Below the pieces are notes generated by a model that worked only from the letters and a program-made list of their open reading frames with translations, made no database searches and was not told the origin of the DNA. A DNA stretch of 64,000 bases from Rhynchopus sp. YZ270_cl-10 (lineage: Eukaryota > Euglenozoa > Diplonemea > Diplonemida > Diplonemidae), in contig OZ037858.1 of the NCBI GenBank assembly GCA_964035575.1, positions 558,001 through 622,000 on the forward strand, given 5' to 3'. The position numbers were made by a program, and so were the translations under genes. Positions 43,822 to 53,739 of the stretch are shown here, piece after piece; positions within the stretch are counted from its first letter, which is position 1, and each line of letters opens with the position of its first letter.

Positions 43822-44538
43822 TTACGGCTTACGGAAGATAAAAACCGTATGAAAACCTCCATGGCTGTGGACAGTGAGCTGTTTCTTTCCTTTGGGAGCG
43901 CGGGCGGTGATGACGTGCGTTTCGTTTGACCAGTCAAAGAGGTCGCTGTGCTCTTCTGTGCAGTCGCCGTCTGCACCGAGGGCGTATGGGAGAATCACTT
44001 CGGTGGCGTTAATGGTGATGAGCACAAAGGTGCCACCGTGCTTGAGGGTTCGGTAGGCTTCACGGAAGTAGGCGAAGACGTTGGGATTGCCTTCGCTTTC
44101 GGTGAGATCGTCGCACTGAGAGAGCAGCGCATCGACAGTTCCCTTGTCAAAAATATAATCATAATATTCATCGGTACTGTCCAGCCTGCAACAATCCATC
44201 TGCATCCACTCCAAAGACAGTCCCTTCTTCTTCCCTTTCTTCTTCTTCCCGCTCTTCATATCTGCAACGACCTTCTCGCAGATGTCGATAGAGGTGAGCG
44301 TCGCAGGACCCCCTCTCCACTCTTCATATACCCTTTCAGGAAACTCAGAATTTCCACAACCAACATGCAGTATTTGGACATGGTGTGGTTCGTTCATTGG
44401 AAGCGTCTCCATAATCGGAGTACGGTATTCTGACCATTCCATAAACCATTCATACACCCCATTGCTGCCTTCTCCAGAATCATAAAATGCATCCCAAAAT
44501 TCTGGGTGCGCAGGGGTCATCTCATCGGGAGTCTGCAT
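43822..44538 (-). CDS. SAM-dependent methyltransferase, METTL13/EEF1A-lysine-methyltransferase-like
   Basis: 238 residues from the ATG at 44538. The frame is open upstream only to a TTG, which I do not take as the start. The class I methyltransferase order is clear: motif I VQILHVGCGNSEFPERVYEE, motif II-like LTSIDICEKVV, then EWMQMDCCRL and YDYIFDKGTVDAL, the DKG-T-DA signature of the METTL12/13/EEF1AKMT4 group. Members of this group methylate lysines of translation elongation factors and other proteins; the substrate here is inferred. A Lys-rich loop (SGKKKKGKKKG) is inserted between strands 2 and 3. The start lies only 29 nt after the stop codon of the CMGC kinase. Confidence 0.85.
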   Translation of the reverse strand: MQTPDEMTPAHPEFWDAFYDSGEGSNGVYEWFMEWSEYRTPIMETLPMNEPHHVQILHVGCGNSEFPERVYEEWRGGPATLTSIDICEKVVADMKSGKKKKGKKKGLSLEWMQMDCCRLDSTDEYYDYIFDKGTVDALLSQCDDLTESEGNPNVFAYFREAYRTLKHGGTFVLITINATEVILPYALGADGDCTEEHSDLFDWSNETHVITARAPKGKKQLTVHSHGGFHTVFIFRKP

Positions 44539-44575
44539 AATCCCCCTTTGACTGTTGGGGAGTTTTTTCAAGAGA
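44539..44575 (-). promoter_or_regulatory. Very short intergenic spacer with probable 3' splice site
   Basis: On the gene strand the last kinase codons are C/T-rich, the TGA stop follows, then AAAAAACTCCCCAACAG, and 13 nt later the ATG of the methyltransferase. The pyrimidine tract overlaps the kinase coding end. There is no room for a promoter, so the two genes are probably cut from one precursor. Confidence 0.55.
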
Positions 44576-45692
44576 GATTTGGGGGAAATTTATCGGGGAG
44601 AGAAGAGAAGAAGGAGGTGTGCAGCACCGTGGATGCGGCGGGGCGAACATCAGGGTCAACTGTGAGAAGATGTCGTACCAGCATTGCAGCGTCGGTGGGG
44701 AGGGGTGTAAAAGTATGTCCATCTGGTTGTCGACATTTTGCGCAAATTCCGGTCTCAAGAAGTGTTTCTTTTGCATTAAGAAGACCTTCTTCTGGGAGTT
44801 GTAGAGCACGCCATTGTGAAAGACCTGGTTCTTCTTGGGCACACATTTTTCGCATTGAGAGCAACACCGAAAGCTCGTTTTGTTCTACAGAAGCGCCTGC
44901 AGCGCGATGTGCGGGAAGAAAGAACGGATGAACCGCTGTGTACATCTCAGCCACCACACACCCGACACTCCACATATCTACCTTTGTCCCATAAGGCACC
45001 TTTCGAGGTACTCCGTACCTGCAAGAAAACACTTCAGGCGCGCGATACGGTACTGTAACAACGTCAGCTTTCAACTCTGCACCTCCCTTCTGAGGGGAAA
45101 CGTCAACGGACAAACCAAAATCGGTTACCTTCAGGACGCCGTCCGAAGATATTAATAGGTTTTCGGGTTTTAAATCTAAGTGCGCGATGCTGTTTCGTTC
45201 TAGATATGCGACCGCGGAGAGGAGGTGTTGTGTGTACACTCTGATTTGAATGTCACCAAGCACAGTACGGAATTGCGCTGTCGACCCTGCTGCGGTGATG
45301 ACTTGGCGAAGGGTGTGCTGGACATATTCCATAAAGAAGCTTAGACGCATTTCGGAGTGGGGTAGAAAGCTTTTGTGAAGCGACAGCCCATCCTGTCTGT
45401 CCTCTTCAGATACGGGAAGGCCTTTGTCAGCGCGAGACCCAGGTAGTTCTTCCATCCGAAGCTCAAAAAACTTCACTACATGATGATGCCGTAGTCGCCG
45501 TATAATGCTCACCTCCTGCAGCAATGCAGGTGACACCCCATGCAACTGTCCTTCATTCACCCCACCAATCCGCAAAATTTTCTTCCTCGCAACAAATTTC
45601 CCAGTTCGATTATGCCTCAACTTCGAAACCTCACCGAAGCTTCCATACCCAATACGCCCCTCGTCAGTATAAAGAGATAGATTAAGCTTCAT
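44568..45692 (-). CDS. CMGC-type protein kinase
   Basis: 374 residues in one exon. Kinase landmarks in order are RIGYGSFGEV (about 13-22), FVARKKI with the ATP-binding Lys, HLDLKPENLL (Leu replaces the Arg of HRD, Asp kept), VTDFGLS, and VVTVPYRAPEVF before KVDMWSVGCVVAEM. These fit the CDK/MAPK-like CMGC group. An insert of about 35 residues (GSRADKGLPVSEEDRQDG) lies between the N-lobe strands. A late insert with CAKCRQPDGH resembles a small Cys cluster. All residues needed for activity are present. The ATG lies 10 nt after an excellent pyrimidine tract ending in TTTTTCCAG. Confidence 0.9.
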   Translation of the reverse strand: MKLNLSLYTDEGRIGYGSFGEVSKLRHNRTGKFVARKKILRIGGVNEGQLHGVSPALLQEVSIIRRLRHHHVVKFFELRMEELPGSRADKGLPVSEEDRQDGLSLHKSFLPHSEMRLSFFMEYVQHTLRQVITAAGSTAQFRTVLGDIQIRVYTQHLLSAVAYLERNSIAHLDLKPENLLISSDGVLKVTDFGLSVDVSPQKGGAELKADVVTVPYRAPEVFSCRYGVPRKVPYGTKVDMWSVGCVVAEMYTAVHPFFLPAHRAAGASVEQNELSVLLSMRKMCAQEEPGLSQWRALQLPEEGLLNAKETLLETGICAKCRQPDGHTFTPLPTDAAMLVRHLLTVDPDVRPAASTVLHTSFFSSLPDKFPPNLS

Positions 45693-45745
45693 TTCGAACG
45701 CACTGGAAAAAGAGCAAAAAAAAAAGAGAAAAAGGGAGGCAAGGA
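45693..45745 (-). promoter_or_regulatory. Strong polypyrimidine tract and CCAG acceptor before the CMGC kinase
   Basis: On the gene strand more than 30 nt are almost purely C/T and end in CTTTTTCCAG, with the kinase ATG 10 nt later. It is one of the clearest 3' splice-site candidates in the window; no upstream exon of the kinase is apparent. Confidence 0.65.
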
Positions 45746-46025
45746 TGGAGGGAAAGGGACAACAAATAGCTCTTTTTTTTTTGATTACGCATTGAAGGCA
45801 TTATGAATGCAGATTTTTGAGATTCGTTCCATTTAAAAAAAAATCTGAGGCTTTGACTATATCTACTGTGGCGACAACCACAACCATCTTTTTTTCCACA
45901 AAAAAAAAATCCCTCCCAGGTGTGTTTCCATTTCCATTCGTATAAATAGAAATGCAGGACAAATTTTTCCTTTTTTTTTTTGCCATTACTTTTGTTCCCC
46001 TCACACCCTACCCTTATCCCCCTGA
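45746..46025. other. Spacer, nothing further seen
   Basis: A- and T-rich remainder of the gap upstream of the CMGC kinase; no repeat family member is convincing. Confidence 0.45.
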
Positions 46026-47309
46026 TTAACGCGGTCGAGAAACGATCCGCAAGTCTCTGTGAGAGCGGGTTCCGTGGGGGCCTCGTTCTCTGTCTCTGTC
46101 TCTGTCTCGGTCTCTTTCCCATTCCCTCTCTCTTGGTCTGTCTCTGGCTACGGGAAAGGGAGGGGGAACTTTGGGACGTTCGTAGTCACGGTCTCGTGGC
46201 CGTGCAACAACGGAGACGCGGGATGGCTCATAATCGGGATGCCTGCTCTCTCTGTCTGGATGGGGTTCTCTGCGGTCGCAGTCGGTGCGTCTGTGTATTG
46301 CGGCCCTTCTGGATGGGTTGTCTTCTGATCGAAGCTTTTGATTGGGACCTCTCATTGATGTATTGACACTGCATGTCTTTGAGCGTGGGAATGGGTCTGT
46401 CACCGTGCAGGGTGTTGCCAGCACAACAGCATACCCGACAGCTGCCGCAAGCATTGTGTGCTCCTCTGAAGCAAACTCTACGATGTATTCCTGAAGTGCC
46501 ACCTTGGTGCATTGCACTGCTGCGAGACGGGGGAAGCTTTCAAACCATTTTAACACATCACTTTCTGCCGCATCCACAGGAACACCAGACACTACAACAG
46601 TCCGACCACTCGCATCCTGCAAACAGAGCTTCGCATTTGGCCCACGTATGACAGCCGAAGATGAGGACAAAGGAGCAGCCAAGCGTGGCAACGGAGGTGG
46701 TGGTATCAAATTCACAACCTCGGTGCTCTTCGCAGCTGTTTCGGTGGGTTTAACGCGTTCAGGAAGACGGTCGCCAATCATCTCGGGAACCCGCCCAACG
46801 AATAATTCCCTGTCACCGACGACGTGGGTGAGGTCGATCGCTATTGCATTGATGGCGCCAATTTTGTTTGAAAATATGACAACAGATTCGCCTGCGTTGC
46901 AGCCCACTGGCTGGACCAATGTATGCACCACCTCACCAAAGCTGGAGAAGTGTTCTGTTATGAGCGAGGCAGGTGTTGAGGGGTCGAGGTGCTTGACTAG
47001 GATCGCGGAGGGGAGGTTGCACTTGGCCATCTGCTTGAGACGAGATTCGCTGACATAAAGGCGGCAAGCCAACGTGGCTGTGGTGTTCAGTTGTGGATCT
47101 GTTACTTCAAAGGTATCCGTAAGGACACGAGACTTGATGCTCTCCATCATGCAGGCAAAGCTCACAACAGCCTTCGTCTCATCCGCGCGTCTCGTCACGT
47201 TGATCACCCTCGCACCAACAGAGAAGACCTCCCCAAGCTCCTGGTCCGTCACCCCTGGTGGAATGTTTTCAACAACCAACTTCAACCCAAAGTCGCTCCC
47301 CCATTTCAT
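46026..47309 (-). CDS. RNA-binding protein with three RRM-like domains and an RD/RE-rich tail
   Basis: 427 residues from the ATG at 47309 (MKWGSDFGLKLVVENIPPG). The frame is open upstream, but a pyrimidine tract ending ATCGTAG lies 12 nt before this ATG. RRM-like units begin at LKLVVENIPPGVTDQELGEVF, SAILVKHLDPSTPASLITEHF and RTVVVSGVPVDAAESDVLKWF; the RNP1 motifs are weak. The last 100 residues are Arg/Asp/Glu-rich (RERDRDRDRDRERG type), like splicing-factor tails. It probably binds pre-mRNA or mRNA in the nucleus. Single-exon gene. Confidence 0.83.
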   Translation of the reverse strand: MKWGSDFGLKLVVENIPPGVTDQELGEVFSVGARVINVTRRADETKAVVSFACMMESIKSRVLTDTFEVTDPQLNTTATLACRLYVSESRLKQMAKCNLPSAILVKHLDPSTPASLITEHFSSFGEVVHTLVQPVGCNAGESVVIFSNKIGAINAIAIDLTHVVGDRELFVGRVPEMIGDRLPERVKPTETAAKSTEVVNLIPPPPLPRLAAPLSSSSAVIRGPNAKLCLQDASGRTVVVSGVPVDAAESDVLKWFESFPRLAAVQCTKVALQEYIVEFASEEHTMLAAAVGYAVVLATPCTVTDPFPRSKTCSVNTSMRGPNQKLRSEDNPSRRAAIHRRTDCDRREPHPDRESRHPDYEPSRVSVVARPRDRDYERPKVPPPFPVARDRPREREWERDRDRDRDRERGPHGTRSHRDLRIVSRPR

Positions 47310-47360
47310 TGTGTACTGACCTACGATAAAGAGAAGGGATGCACAAAAAAAAAAAAAACT
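47310..47360 (-). promoter_or_regulatory. Polypyrimidine tract and TAG acceptor before the RRM gene
   Basis: On the gene strand a run of 14 T, then CCCTTCTCTTTATCGTAG, precedes the ATG by about 12 nt. It is a likely splice acceptor. Confidence 0.55.
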
Positions 47361-48533
47361 AAGTTTTCGCAATGATTTGGGGCTTCTGCTGGGAATGAAA
47401 TGACGTCATTGTCAGAATGAAACGAGTCGCTGTGCTGTTCTGCAAGAATTATAGGCGCTCAAACCAGTCATTTGTGTGAGGGGTATGAACAATGGTAGTG
47501 GGGGGAAATTGTTTTTTTTTTAATTTTCTTGCAAAGTGTGTCCCCTCTGAGAGCTTGCTCTCCGCACAGAGAATGACAAAGGGTAAAAAAAAAAGATGGG
47601 ACAGTCTGCATGACTTTGGTGTTTTTTTTTGTATGTGAATATTGTAGTTTCTTTGCAAATGCATTTGTCCAAAACATATCCCTTGAAGGGGCAACAAAAC
47701 CACACAAAAAGGATAAGATTGCACAATACAAAATAAAGACTACAAAAACACAAATCGGTAAAAAAATGAAATCGAGAAAAAAAAAGGTGCAAACGCCTCT
47801 CTAGGAACGTAAGCATTTATGAGGTGGAAAAATGTGAAGTTGAAAAGGAAAAAAAAGACCCCCACGCCTAATGAGAGTGTGGAACACAAAAGAAACCTTG
47901 AAAAGGGGTCAGTGAAGGCGTGGGGGATAGAACGGGTTGGGAGGAGAGTATCGAAATAGGGATGGGATGGGTGGTATGAGTAAATGAACGCATTGCTGAT
48001 GCGGTGTTGTCAATGTTGTGTCATGTGTGCTGCACTGCGCAAATGTACAGAATGCCGATGCACAGCGATGCTGGCGTCTGGCTCTAATGTACAAGAGACA
48101 AGATCAAGCTGCCAAAGTAAATCAGTGCAGAACCACAAAAACCCATCCACCAACAGCAGCAAGCAAACACATCAATGCCACCACGCCCACACCCCATGCC
48201 GTGTACACTCAGTTAAGAGTACCTCGGCAAATTAGTCACACCTTATGTCTTTCAGTTGAAGGGGGAAAAAAACTGTAGGCGAGAATAGGAAATACGGTAG
48301 AAATGGTTCGTATTAATAGAGAGCAACTGAGGCAAGAACAAAAAAGCCTGGTAGAAAAAGTACTGTAGAATATAGGAAAAAGAGAGAGGGAGTTAACGAA
48401 CAGAGTGGCCAGGAAAGGAGGAGGGACAGGCAACAGGTGTTCCCGTGTCCTGGTCTCTTCCCCCCCAGCCGCATGTTCGTTAAGTATGTATGTATGTATG
48501 TATGGAAGAGGGAGAGTGACCCCTCTTCGGTGC
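47361..48533. other. Spacer, no gene seen
   Basis: Contains a D-type repeat at 47786. About 47980-48240 is GC-richer but has no plausible frame. A TATG microsatellite lies near 48485. Confidence 0.5.
47786..47820 (-). repeat. D-type short repeat, truncated
   Basis: GGTGCAAACGCCTCTCTAGG, then AACGTAAGCATTTA. Confidence 0.5.
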
Positions 48534-50792
48534 TCACCCAAGCACCTTGCACGACCAGCCGCCTCCAGGTGTGCACGTTCTGAGGCACTGTGCGTACCAC
48601 TGCGACTGCTCGTAGCACTGTGTGCCGCTCTCACAGCACGCCGTGGCCCCCAGACAGTTCGAATACATAGACAGCGTCGACCCACTGCACGCACTCGACG
48701 GCACAGGCACAGGTGCTGTGGGCACAGGTGCAGGCGGTGTGGGTGGGGATGTTGCCGGTGGCGGTGACGAGCTCTGCATGCACTCTGCGTACCACCCGTC
48801 GAACTGTGCACACGGCGTCCCTGCTGCAGCACAGCAGCTGGCATCACGCTTGCACGCAGCGTACACACAGAAGGCAGAGGCACAGGCAGGCGGGGTGGTT
48901 GGCATAGGCACCGTTGGCACAGGCGCGGGCGGTGTGGGTGGGGACGTGACCGGCGGTGTCGGCACGGGTACCGGGGGAACCGGAACTGGAGCACCATTGC
49001 AGGGGGCAGCGTTCGTTCTGATGTAAGTGCGGATGTAGCTTCCCGTGCACGACACACTGTCCCAGTCGCCAGAGGCACACGCTCCAGACTGCAGTGCCGC
49101 CGACACCTCTGCCTTGTCCGCCAGACTCCACGACGTCCAGCTCAGCTTCACACCCTGCGACCCTGCGCTCTTGAAGCCCTCCAGGAACGCCTGCGCGTTG
49201 TCGAGGAAGGGACCCCCGTCACCGCTCGCCTCAGACGTGCCCCACTCACTCACAAACAGCGGGATCTGCGACGCAACCTCCTGGACACGCGACTGCAGGT
49301 GTGTGTGCGACCCGGCGTAGAAGTGGAACACGTACATGACGTTGTGCGGGAGGTCCACAGGGCGCGCCGCAGCCTCGTGGATGTCTTGGCTCCACGTCGG
49401 CGTCCCCGCAAGCACCACTGTCTCCGCATCCTCCGCACGGATCAGTGCCAGGATGCGGTTGTGGTAGCTCACAACCTCGCCCCAGCTCACACCGTTGGGC
49501 TCGTTCGCAATCTCGTACAGCACGTGTGTCTCGTCCTTCAGCGTCCGTGCCATGTCCTGCCAGAACGCGTCTGCCCCGGCGTACTCAGCGTCGTTAGGGT
49601 TCCCGGGGCTCAGCATGTGCCAGTCCACAATCACGTAGATCCCGAGTTCCTTGCACCACTGCACAATGTCCAGCACGGTCTGCTTCAGCGCCGGGTTGTT
49701 CCCGTAGCCCCCCTCACCAATGTACATTGCTGCCCGGAACACGTTGATGCCCCACCGCGTCACCAGGTGTGTGATGCTTTCCTTCGTGTAGCAGTTCGCA
49801 AACCAGTGCAGCCCGTGGCTGCTCATCCCCATCAGCTGCACAGCCTCCCCCTGTGCCCCCACAAGCTGCAGCCCCGACAGACGCAGCTTCCCGTGGCACG
49901 TTGCGAACCCGGTGTTGTCCACTGCAGCCACGTTTGCGTCCAGCCCGCTTGGAAGAGCGCATGTCGACCCGCTGCCTCCACCGCCACCACCACCACCACC
50001 GCCACCACCCTGCCACGCACACTGGCCGGTGTGCTGGCAGCAGCACTTGCAGTAGCACTCGCTCCCGTCGTCTGTGTTGCACTTTGCACCGTTGTCAGTC
50101 CAGTCGCAGCCACATCCACTTGTGTCGCTTGGGCAGGCCCCATTGCTTGGAACCGGCACAGGTGCGGTGGGCACAGGCACGGGCACAGGCGCTGTTGGTA
50201 CAGGCACAGGAGGGCTGCCACCACCAGAGAACATGACGTCAATCACGTTGAAGAAGCTGTTCGATGTGTCACCCACATCCCACACACTCAGAATGATGTG
50301 GTATCCCTCCAGCGTCGGCACGTTGCACGTGTGGTCCGTTGTCATCGGCGGCTGCTTCATGCCTCCGTCCACAACACAGAACGGTGCGTCCTCAAACGTT
50401 GCGCGTGTCAGCGGTGCATTCGGGTTCCACCCTGCCCGCGTCATGTAGTACGTGTAGTCCTTCGTCACGTGGTTTGCGTTGAACGTCCACGTGAACTTCG
50501 TGGCCCCGCCCGACATCGGCACCTTCCCCCAGCGTGTCGCCGTCTGCTCGTTCAGCTCCGGGAAGCGCGAGTGTGCACCTCCTGCCGGGATCGTCCCGTC
50601 TGCCGGCCACCCGTCCGGGCCCTCGATGCTGAAGGGCTCCCACATGATCTGCCCGCAGTTCGTGTTCTTCTCTGAAGCGGGGGTGTGGGTGTTCGAACAG
50701 AGCTCCGCACGCGACGGCGGGTCCAACACGTGCCCGTGTCCGTATGCCTGCGAGACACACAGCAGCACACAGAGGGTGCGCGCCGTTGCCAT
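48534..50792 (-). CDS. Secreted fusion of AA10 lytic polysaccharide monooxygenase, GH5 cellulase and two CBM1-like modules
   Basis: 752 residues in one exon. The signal peptide (residues 1-18) ends so that His19 of HGHVLDPPSR becomes the N-terminus, as copper binding by an LPMO requires. The second brace His lies in FNANHVTKDYTYYMTRAGWNP, and SFFNVIDVMF closes the AA10 domain (about 19-200). A PVPVPT linker, a Cys-rich segment and a 12-Gly run lead to a GH5 domain with acid/base Glu431 (YEIANEPNG) and nucleophile Glu516 (VSEWGTSE). After more Pro-rich linkers, two Cys-rich modules end in DGWYAECM and SQWYAQCL, like fungal CBM1 cellulose binders. AA10 enzymes oxidise cellulose or chitin, and GH5 then cuts beta-glucan chains. 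One polypeptide doing both is unusual. Confidence 0.93.
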   Translation of the reverse strand: MATARTLCVLLCVSQAYGHGHVLDPPSRAELCSNTHTPASEKNTNCGQIMWEPFSIEGPDGWPADGTIPAGGAHSRFPELNEQTATRWGKVPMSGGATKFTWTFNANHVTKDYTYYMTRAGWNPNAPLTRATFEDAPFCVVDGGMKQPPMTTDHTCNVPTLEGYHIILSVWDVGDTSNSFFNVIDVMFSGGGSPPVPVPTAPVPVPVPTAPVPVPSNGACPSDTSGCGCDWTDNGAKCNTDDGSECYCKCCCQHTGQCAWQGGGGGGGGGGGGSGSTCALPSGLDANVAAVDNTGFATCHGKLRLSGLQLVGAQGEAVQLMGMSSHGLHWFANCYTKESITHLVTRWGINVFRAAMYIGEGGYGNNPALKQTVLDIVQWCKELGIYVIVDWHMLSPGNPNDAEYAGADAFWQDMARTLKDETHVLYEIANEPNGVSWGEVVSYHNRILALIRAEDAETVVLAGTPTWSQDIHEAAARPVDLPHNVMYVFHFYAGSHTHLQSRVQEVASQIPLFVSEWGTSEASGDGGPFLDNAQAFLEGFKSAGSQGVKLSWTSWSLADKAEVSAALQSGACASGDWDSVSCTGSYIRTYIRTNAAPCNGAPVPVPPVPVPTPPVTSPPTPPAPVPTVPMPTTPPACASAFCVYAACKRDASCCAAAGTPCAQFDGWYAECMQSSSPPPATSPPTPPAPVPTAPVPVPSSACSGSTLSMYSNCLGATACCESGTQCYEQSQWYAQCLRTCTPGGGWSCKVLG

Positions 50793-52140
50793 TTTATGTT
50801 GTTTGTTTTTTTTTTTTTGTGTTTAAAATCTGTAATGTGAGTGCAAAGTGACTGTATCAAGCACACTACGGGCGTGAGTCAGCTCTTCACCCGTGCTGTT
50901 TCAAATATGACTCAAATAGAAAACTTAAGACAGCAATGTATGACATGCACTCTGCCGAGCACGGTCATTGCTCAACCAATAGGAACGGGTGGCGAGGTGT
51001 TTGACAACTTCAGGAAGCAGCAGAAAGGGTCAGTCGCTTTGTCTCCGCTCGTGTCGACGTCGAGAAAACCTGAGATTACACGACCACGTGCGGTCACCTG
51101 GAATTCGTACAGAATAGCATTCACGGGACAGACAGCGATAAAGGGGAGCCCAGGAACACATAATAGGTCCTCCAAAGCTGTTACGTAAGACGACTCTGAT
51201 TAGAGAGGAAAAATAGAAAAAGCAGGGGGAGGGGGAGGAGGAGGAGATGTGGGAATACAAACCAATTTTGTATCGAGTATTTTTTGTTTGTTTTTTGTTT
51301 TTTGTCTTTTGTTTTTTTTTTTATGTTTGAATTTTTTTTTTTTTTGTTTTTTTTGTTTTTTGTCTTTGCTTTTTGCTGGTTATTTTTTTGTTTTTGTTTT
51401 TGTTTGCTTTTTATTATTTGTCAGTTTGTTTTTGTCTTTTTTGTATTTTTTTTTTTTTGCTTTTTGTTTTTTGTCTTTTTTTTTGTATTTTTTTTGTATT
51501 TTTGTCTTTTGTTTAAGAAGGCAGCAGCAGGGGTTGCGGGGTGGGAGTTGTGAACCAGGTCTCTCAAGGATATTATCTCAAGACCGAACAACAAATTTCA
51601 CAGTTTTCGTTTTTTATTGTAATTGGGATGTGATAAATTCTCAAACCCACACAAACCCAAAGAAAAAACTGCTCTTTTAAAAAAAATCCCAAATCCGGGC
51701 TTCTGGCGAACGTGCATAGTGTCCACTGTGGGGGGGAGGGGGGATGCCTTTTGCTTCGTCCATTTTAAACTTTGCTCTTTTTTACTCACATACACACCTA
51801 CCTGGGCAAATATTTCGCTCTTTGGAGCTGCCCACAACTGCCTTTCAAACATACGTACAGATACGGTGATTGCACTCAACTGCCCCTGTTATTATATCAA
51901 GACCCTCATCCTGTTTGGTTAAGAAAAAAAAAAAACTGATTTTTTTTAAAAGGATGCATAAACCCCCGTTGGTTGGCAAAAAAAAGGAGAAAATGAAGGA
52001 AGAAAAAAATACAAAGGTAGGGGGTACAAGAGCGAAGAGCGCTCAAGAAGAAGACCTACACTAGTGGACCGCACCCAAGCTTTCCAAAATAAAATTTCTA
52101 ATGCCCTTCACAAAATGCGATGCACAAAAAAAAAAAAAAA

Positions 52141-52180
52141 AAGTTGAAAGATGAAAGAATATGCCTCGCGTGCATACACA
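52141..52180 (-). repeat. B-type short repeat
   Basis: AAGTTGAAAGATGAAAGAAT after 17 A, then ATGCCTCGCGTGCATACACA; gene-strand arms TATGC/GCATA around ACGCGAG. Confidence 0.65.
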
Positions 52181-52669
52181 TATTTCAAAGAATACCAACT
52201 TGTCCGCCAAAGACATGTTCTGAACAAACAAAGTAACCCAAAGGCGAGGCTGTGTCCAGAATGGCACATTTTTTATTTTTTTTTTTTATTTTTTTTTATT
52301 TTGCTCGAATTGCCAAACTCAAGACTGTATACTTCCCTCCCCTCGGTCTTTGGCAGGTCGCAAAAATTTAAAACCCCTCCCCAAAAAAAAAATCGTTGCA
52401 AGACCAATCTGCCAAACAAAATGGCAATCAGAACGGATACCACTTATATTTGTAAAAAAAATAAAATGAAATGAAAAACCAGGGAAGTTCCTAAGTGAGA
52501 CCGAGAACATGAAATTCTGGATTTTAGTTTTTTTTTCCTTTTTTTTTTTCCTTTTTTCCTTGGGGGGCTTTCTTGTGGTTTCTGGTGGGTGTCACTGTAG
52601 GTGACACACCACCAGTGTGGTGAAATGGTCGAAACTCTCAAAAGCAAGAGTTTTCAGGGGGCAAGAAAA

Positions 52670-53430
52670 AAAAATTGACACCAAAATCCTGCACCATCCA
52701 GGGCTGTATCCCCAATTTTTTTTGCCTGCGGCGCCATTTTTCATTTTTTGCTCTGCAAAAAAGGGTTCGTTGGAAGCTAGATTTTTACACCGTACCCAAA
52801 ATTTTTTGCCTGCGGCGCCATTTATATTATTTTTTTGCTCCGCAAAAAGAGAAGTGCAAACGCCTCACCGTTCATCGGCGGAAGCACGGGTTATCGAACC
52901 CCAGAGAGCTACCACGAGGGAGCGTATATGCAGGCACAAAATCACTGCCCCATCCAAATAATATTCCCAACGTCTTTGGGGATCCCCTTGCATTTTGCAG
53001 CCAAAATGCAACTAGACCAAAGCTGCAAAAAGTTCCGCGCGCGTGTAGCGCGCCCGGATTTGGGACCCCTTTTTGAATTTCGAGGGGCGGTTAAAGTGGG
53101 CCCAGAATCACAGTTCTGACACTCATTTAGCATTGTGAGCAACGTACTAGTTGTCGTAACCAAAATTTGTATCAATCAAGAACTTGTCCATTTTCTCGAA
53201 ATGACCCCACTACAGTGAGGGTAGAGCTCGGAAAGCCCGAAAAAGGGCAAAAAACCCCACCCAAAAAAAGGAAAAAAACGGGAACATAAATCCAGAATTT
53301 TGCTGTTTTTTCCGAGAACAAGGGGCAACCCTGTGAAAAACCCCCCGCATCACGTAAGGCGTGTGTAAAGGAGGGGGTGTGGACCTATTATCCCTGTACA
53401 CCGATTATACCAGGGATAATAGGTCCACGA
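52670..53430. repeat. Composite dispersed repeat R, copy 1
   Basis: Ordered blocks: CACCATCCAGGGCTG, then GCCTGCGGCGCCATTTTT twice, then AAAATTTGTATCAATCAAGA, AACTTGTCCATTT and AGTGAGGGTAGAGCTCGGAA. The same order recurs at 61865-63090. A D-type repeat (52852-52951) is embedded. It ends in an inverted pair of GTGGACCTATTATCCCTG. Confidence 0.65.
52852..52951 (-). repeat. D-type short repeat, long form
   Basis: GAAGTGCAAACGCCTCACCG, then GGTTATCGAACCCCAGAGAG and CACTGCCCCATCCA. On the gene strand it contains GGGGTTCGATAACC. Confidence 0.65.
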
Positions 53431-53431
53431 T
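53379..53431. repeat. 18-bp inverted repeat hairpin
   Basis: GTGGACCTATTATCCCTG and its perfect inverse flank about 14 nt. A third GGGATAATAGGTCCAC lies at about 53661. Confidence 0.75.
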
Positions 53432-53690
53432 TTTTTGGAGGAACATTTAAATTTTAATGTCGCGGACTCAGAAAAAGCTTAAAAATGGTAGTCCTTAGGA
53501 AGTACCCGTCTCTACGTAGTCAGATAAGAGGCTGGAGGGGGGGGGGTCCACTATTCTACCACTATCCCAGTGGGGGATAGTGGTGGGATAATAGCCTCTC
53601 AAAAAGGTTAAGGGAAAATAATTTTTATTTTGGAAAAAAATAAAAATGCGAAAAACATGCGGGGATAATAGGTCCACCCCTCTTTTAGTA

Positions 53691-53739
53691 TAGTGGAGCT
53701 CATCCTCGGGTGTCTACACTAATACAAAACCAAGTTTTC
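53691..53739 (+). repeat. A'-type repeat, opposite orientation
   Basis: ATAGTGGAGCTCATCCTCGG, then GTGTCTACACTAATACAAAA. It is the only clear copy of any A-E family that is inverted relative to the others. Confidence 0.65.

Noticed and set aside
49299-50675. 458-residue plus-strand frame
   Set aside because: Antisense shadow of the LPMO-GH5 gene.
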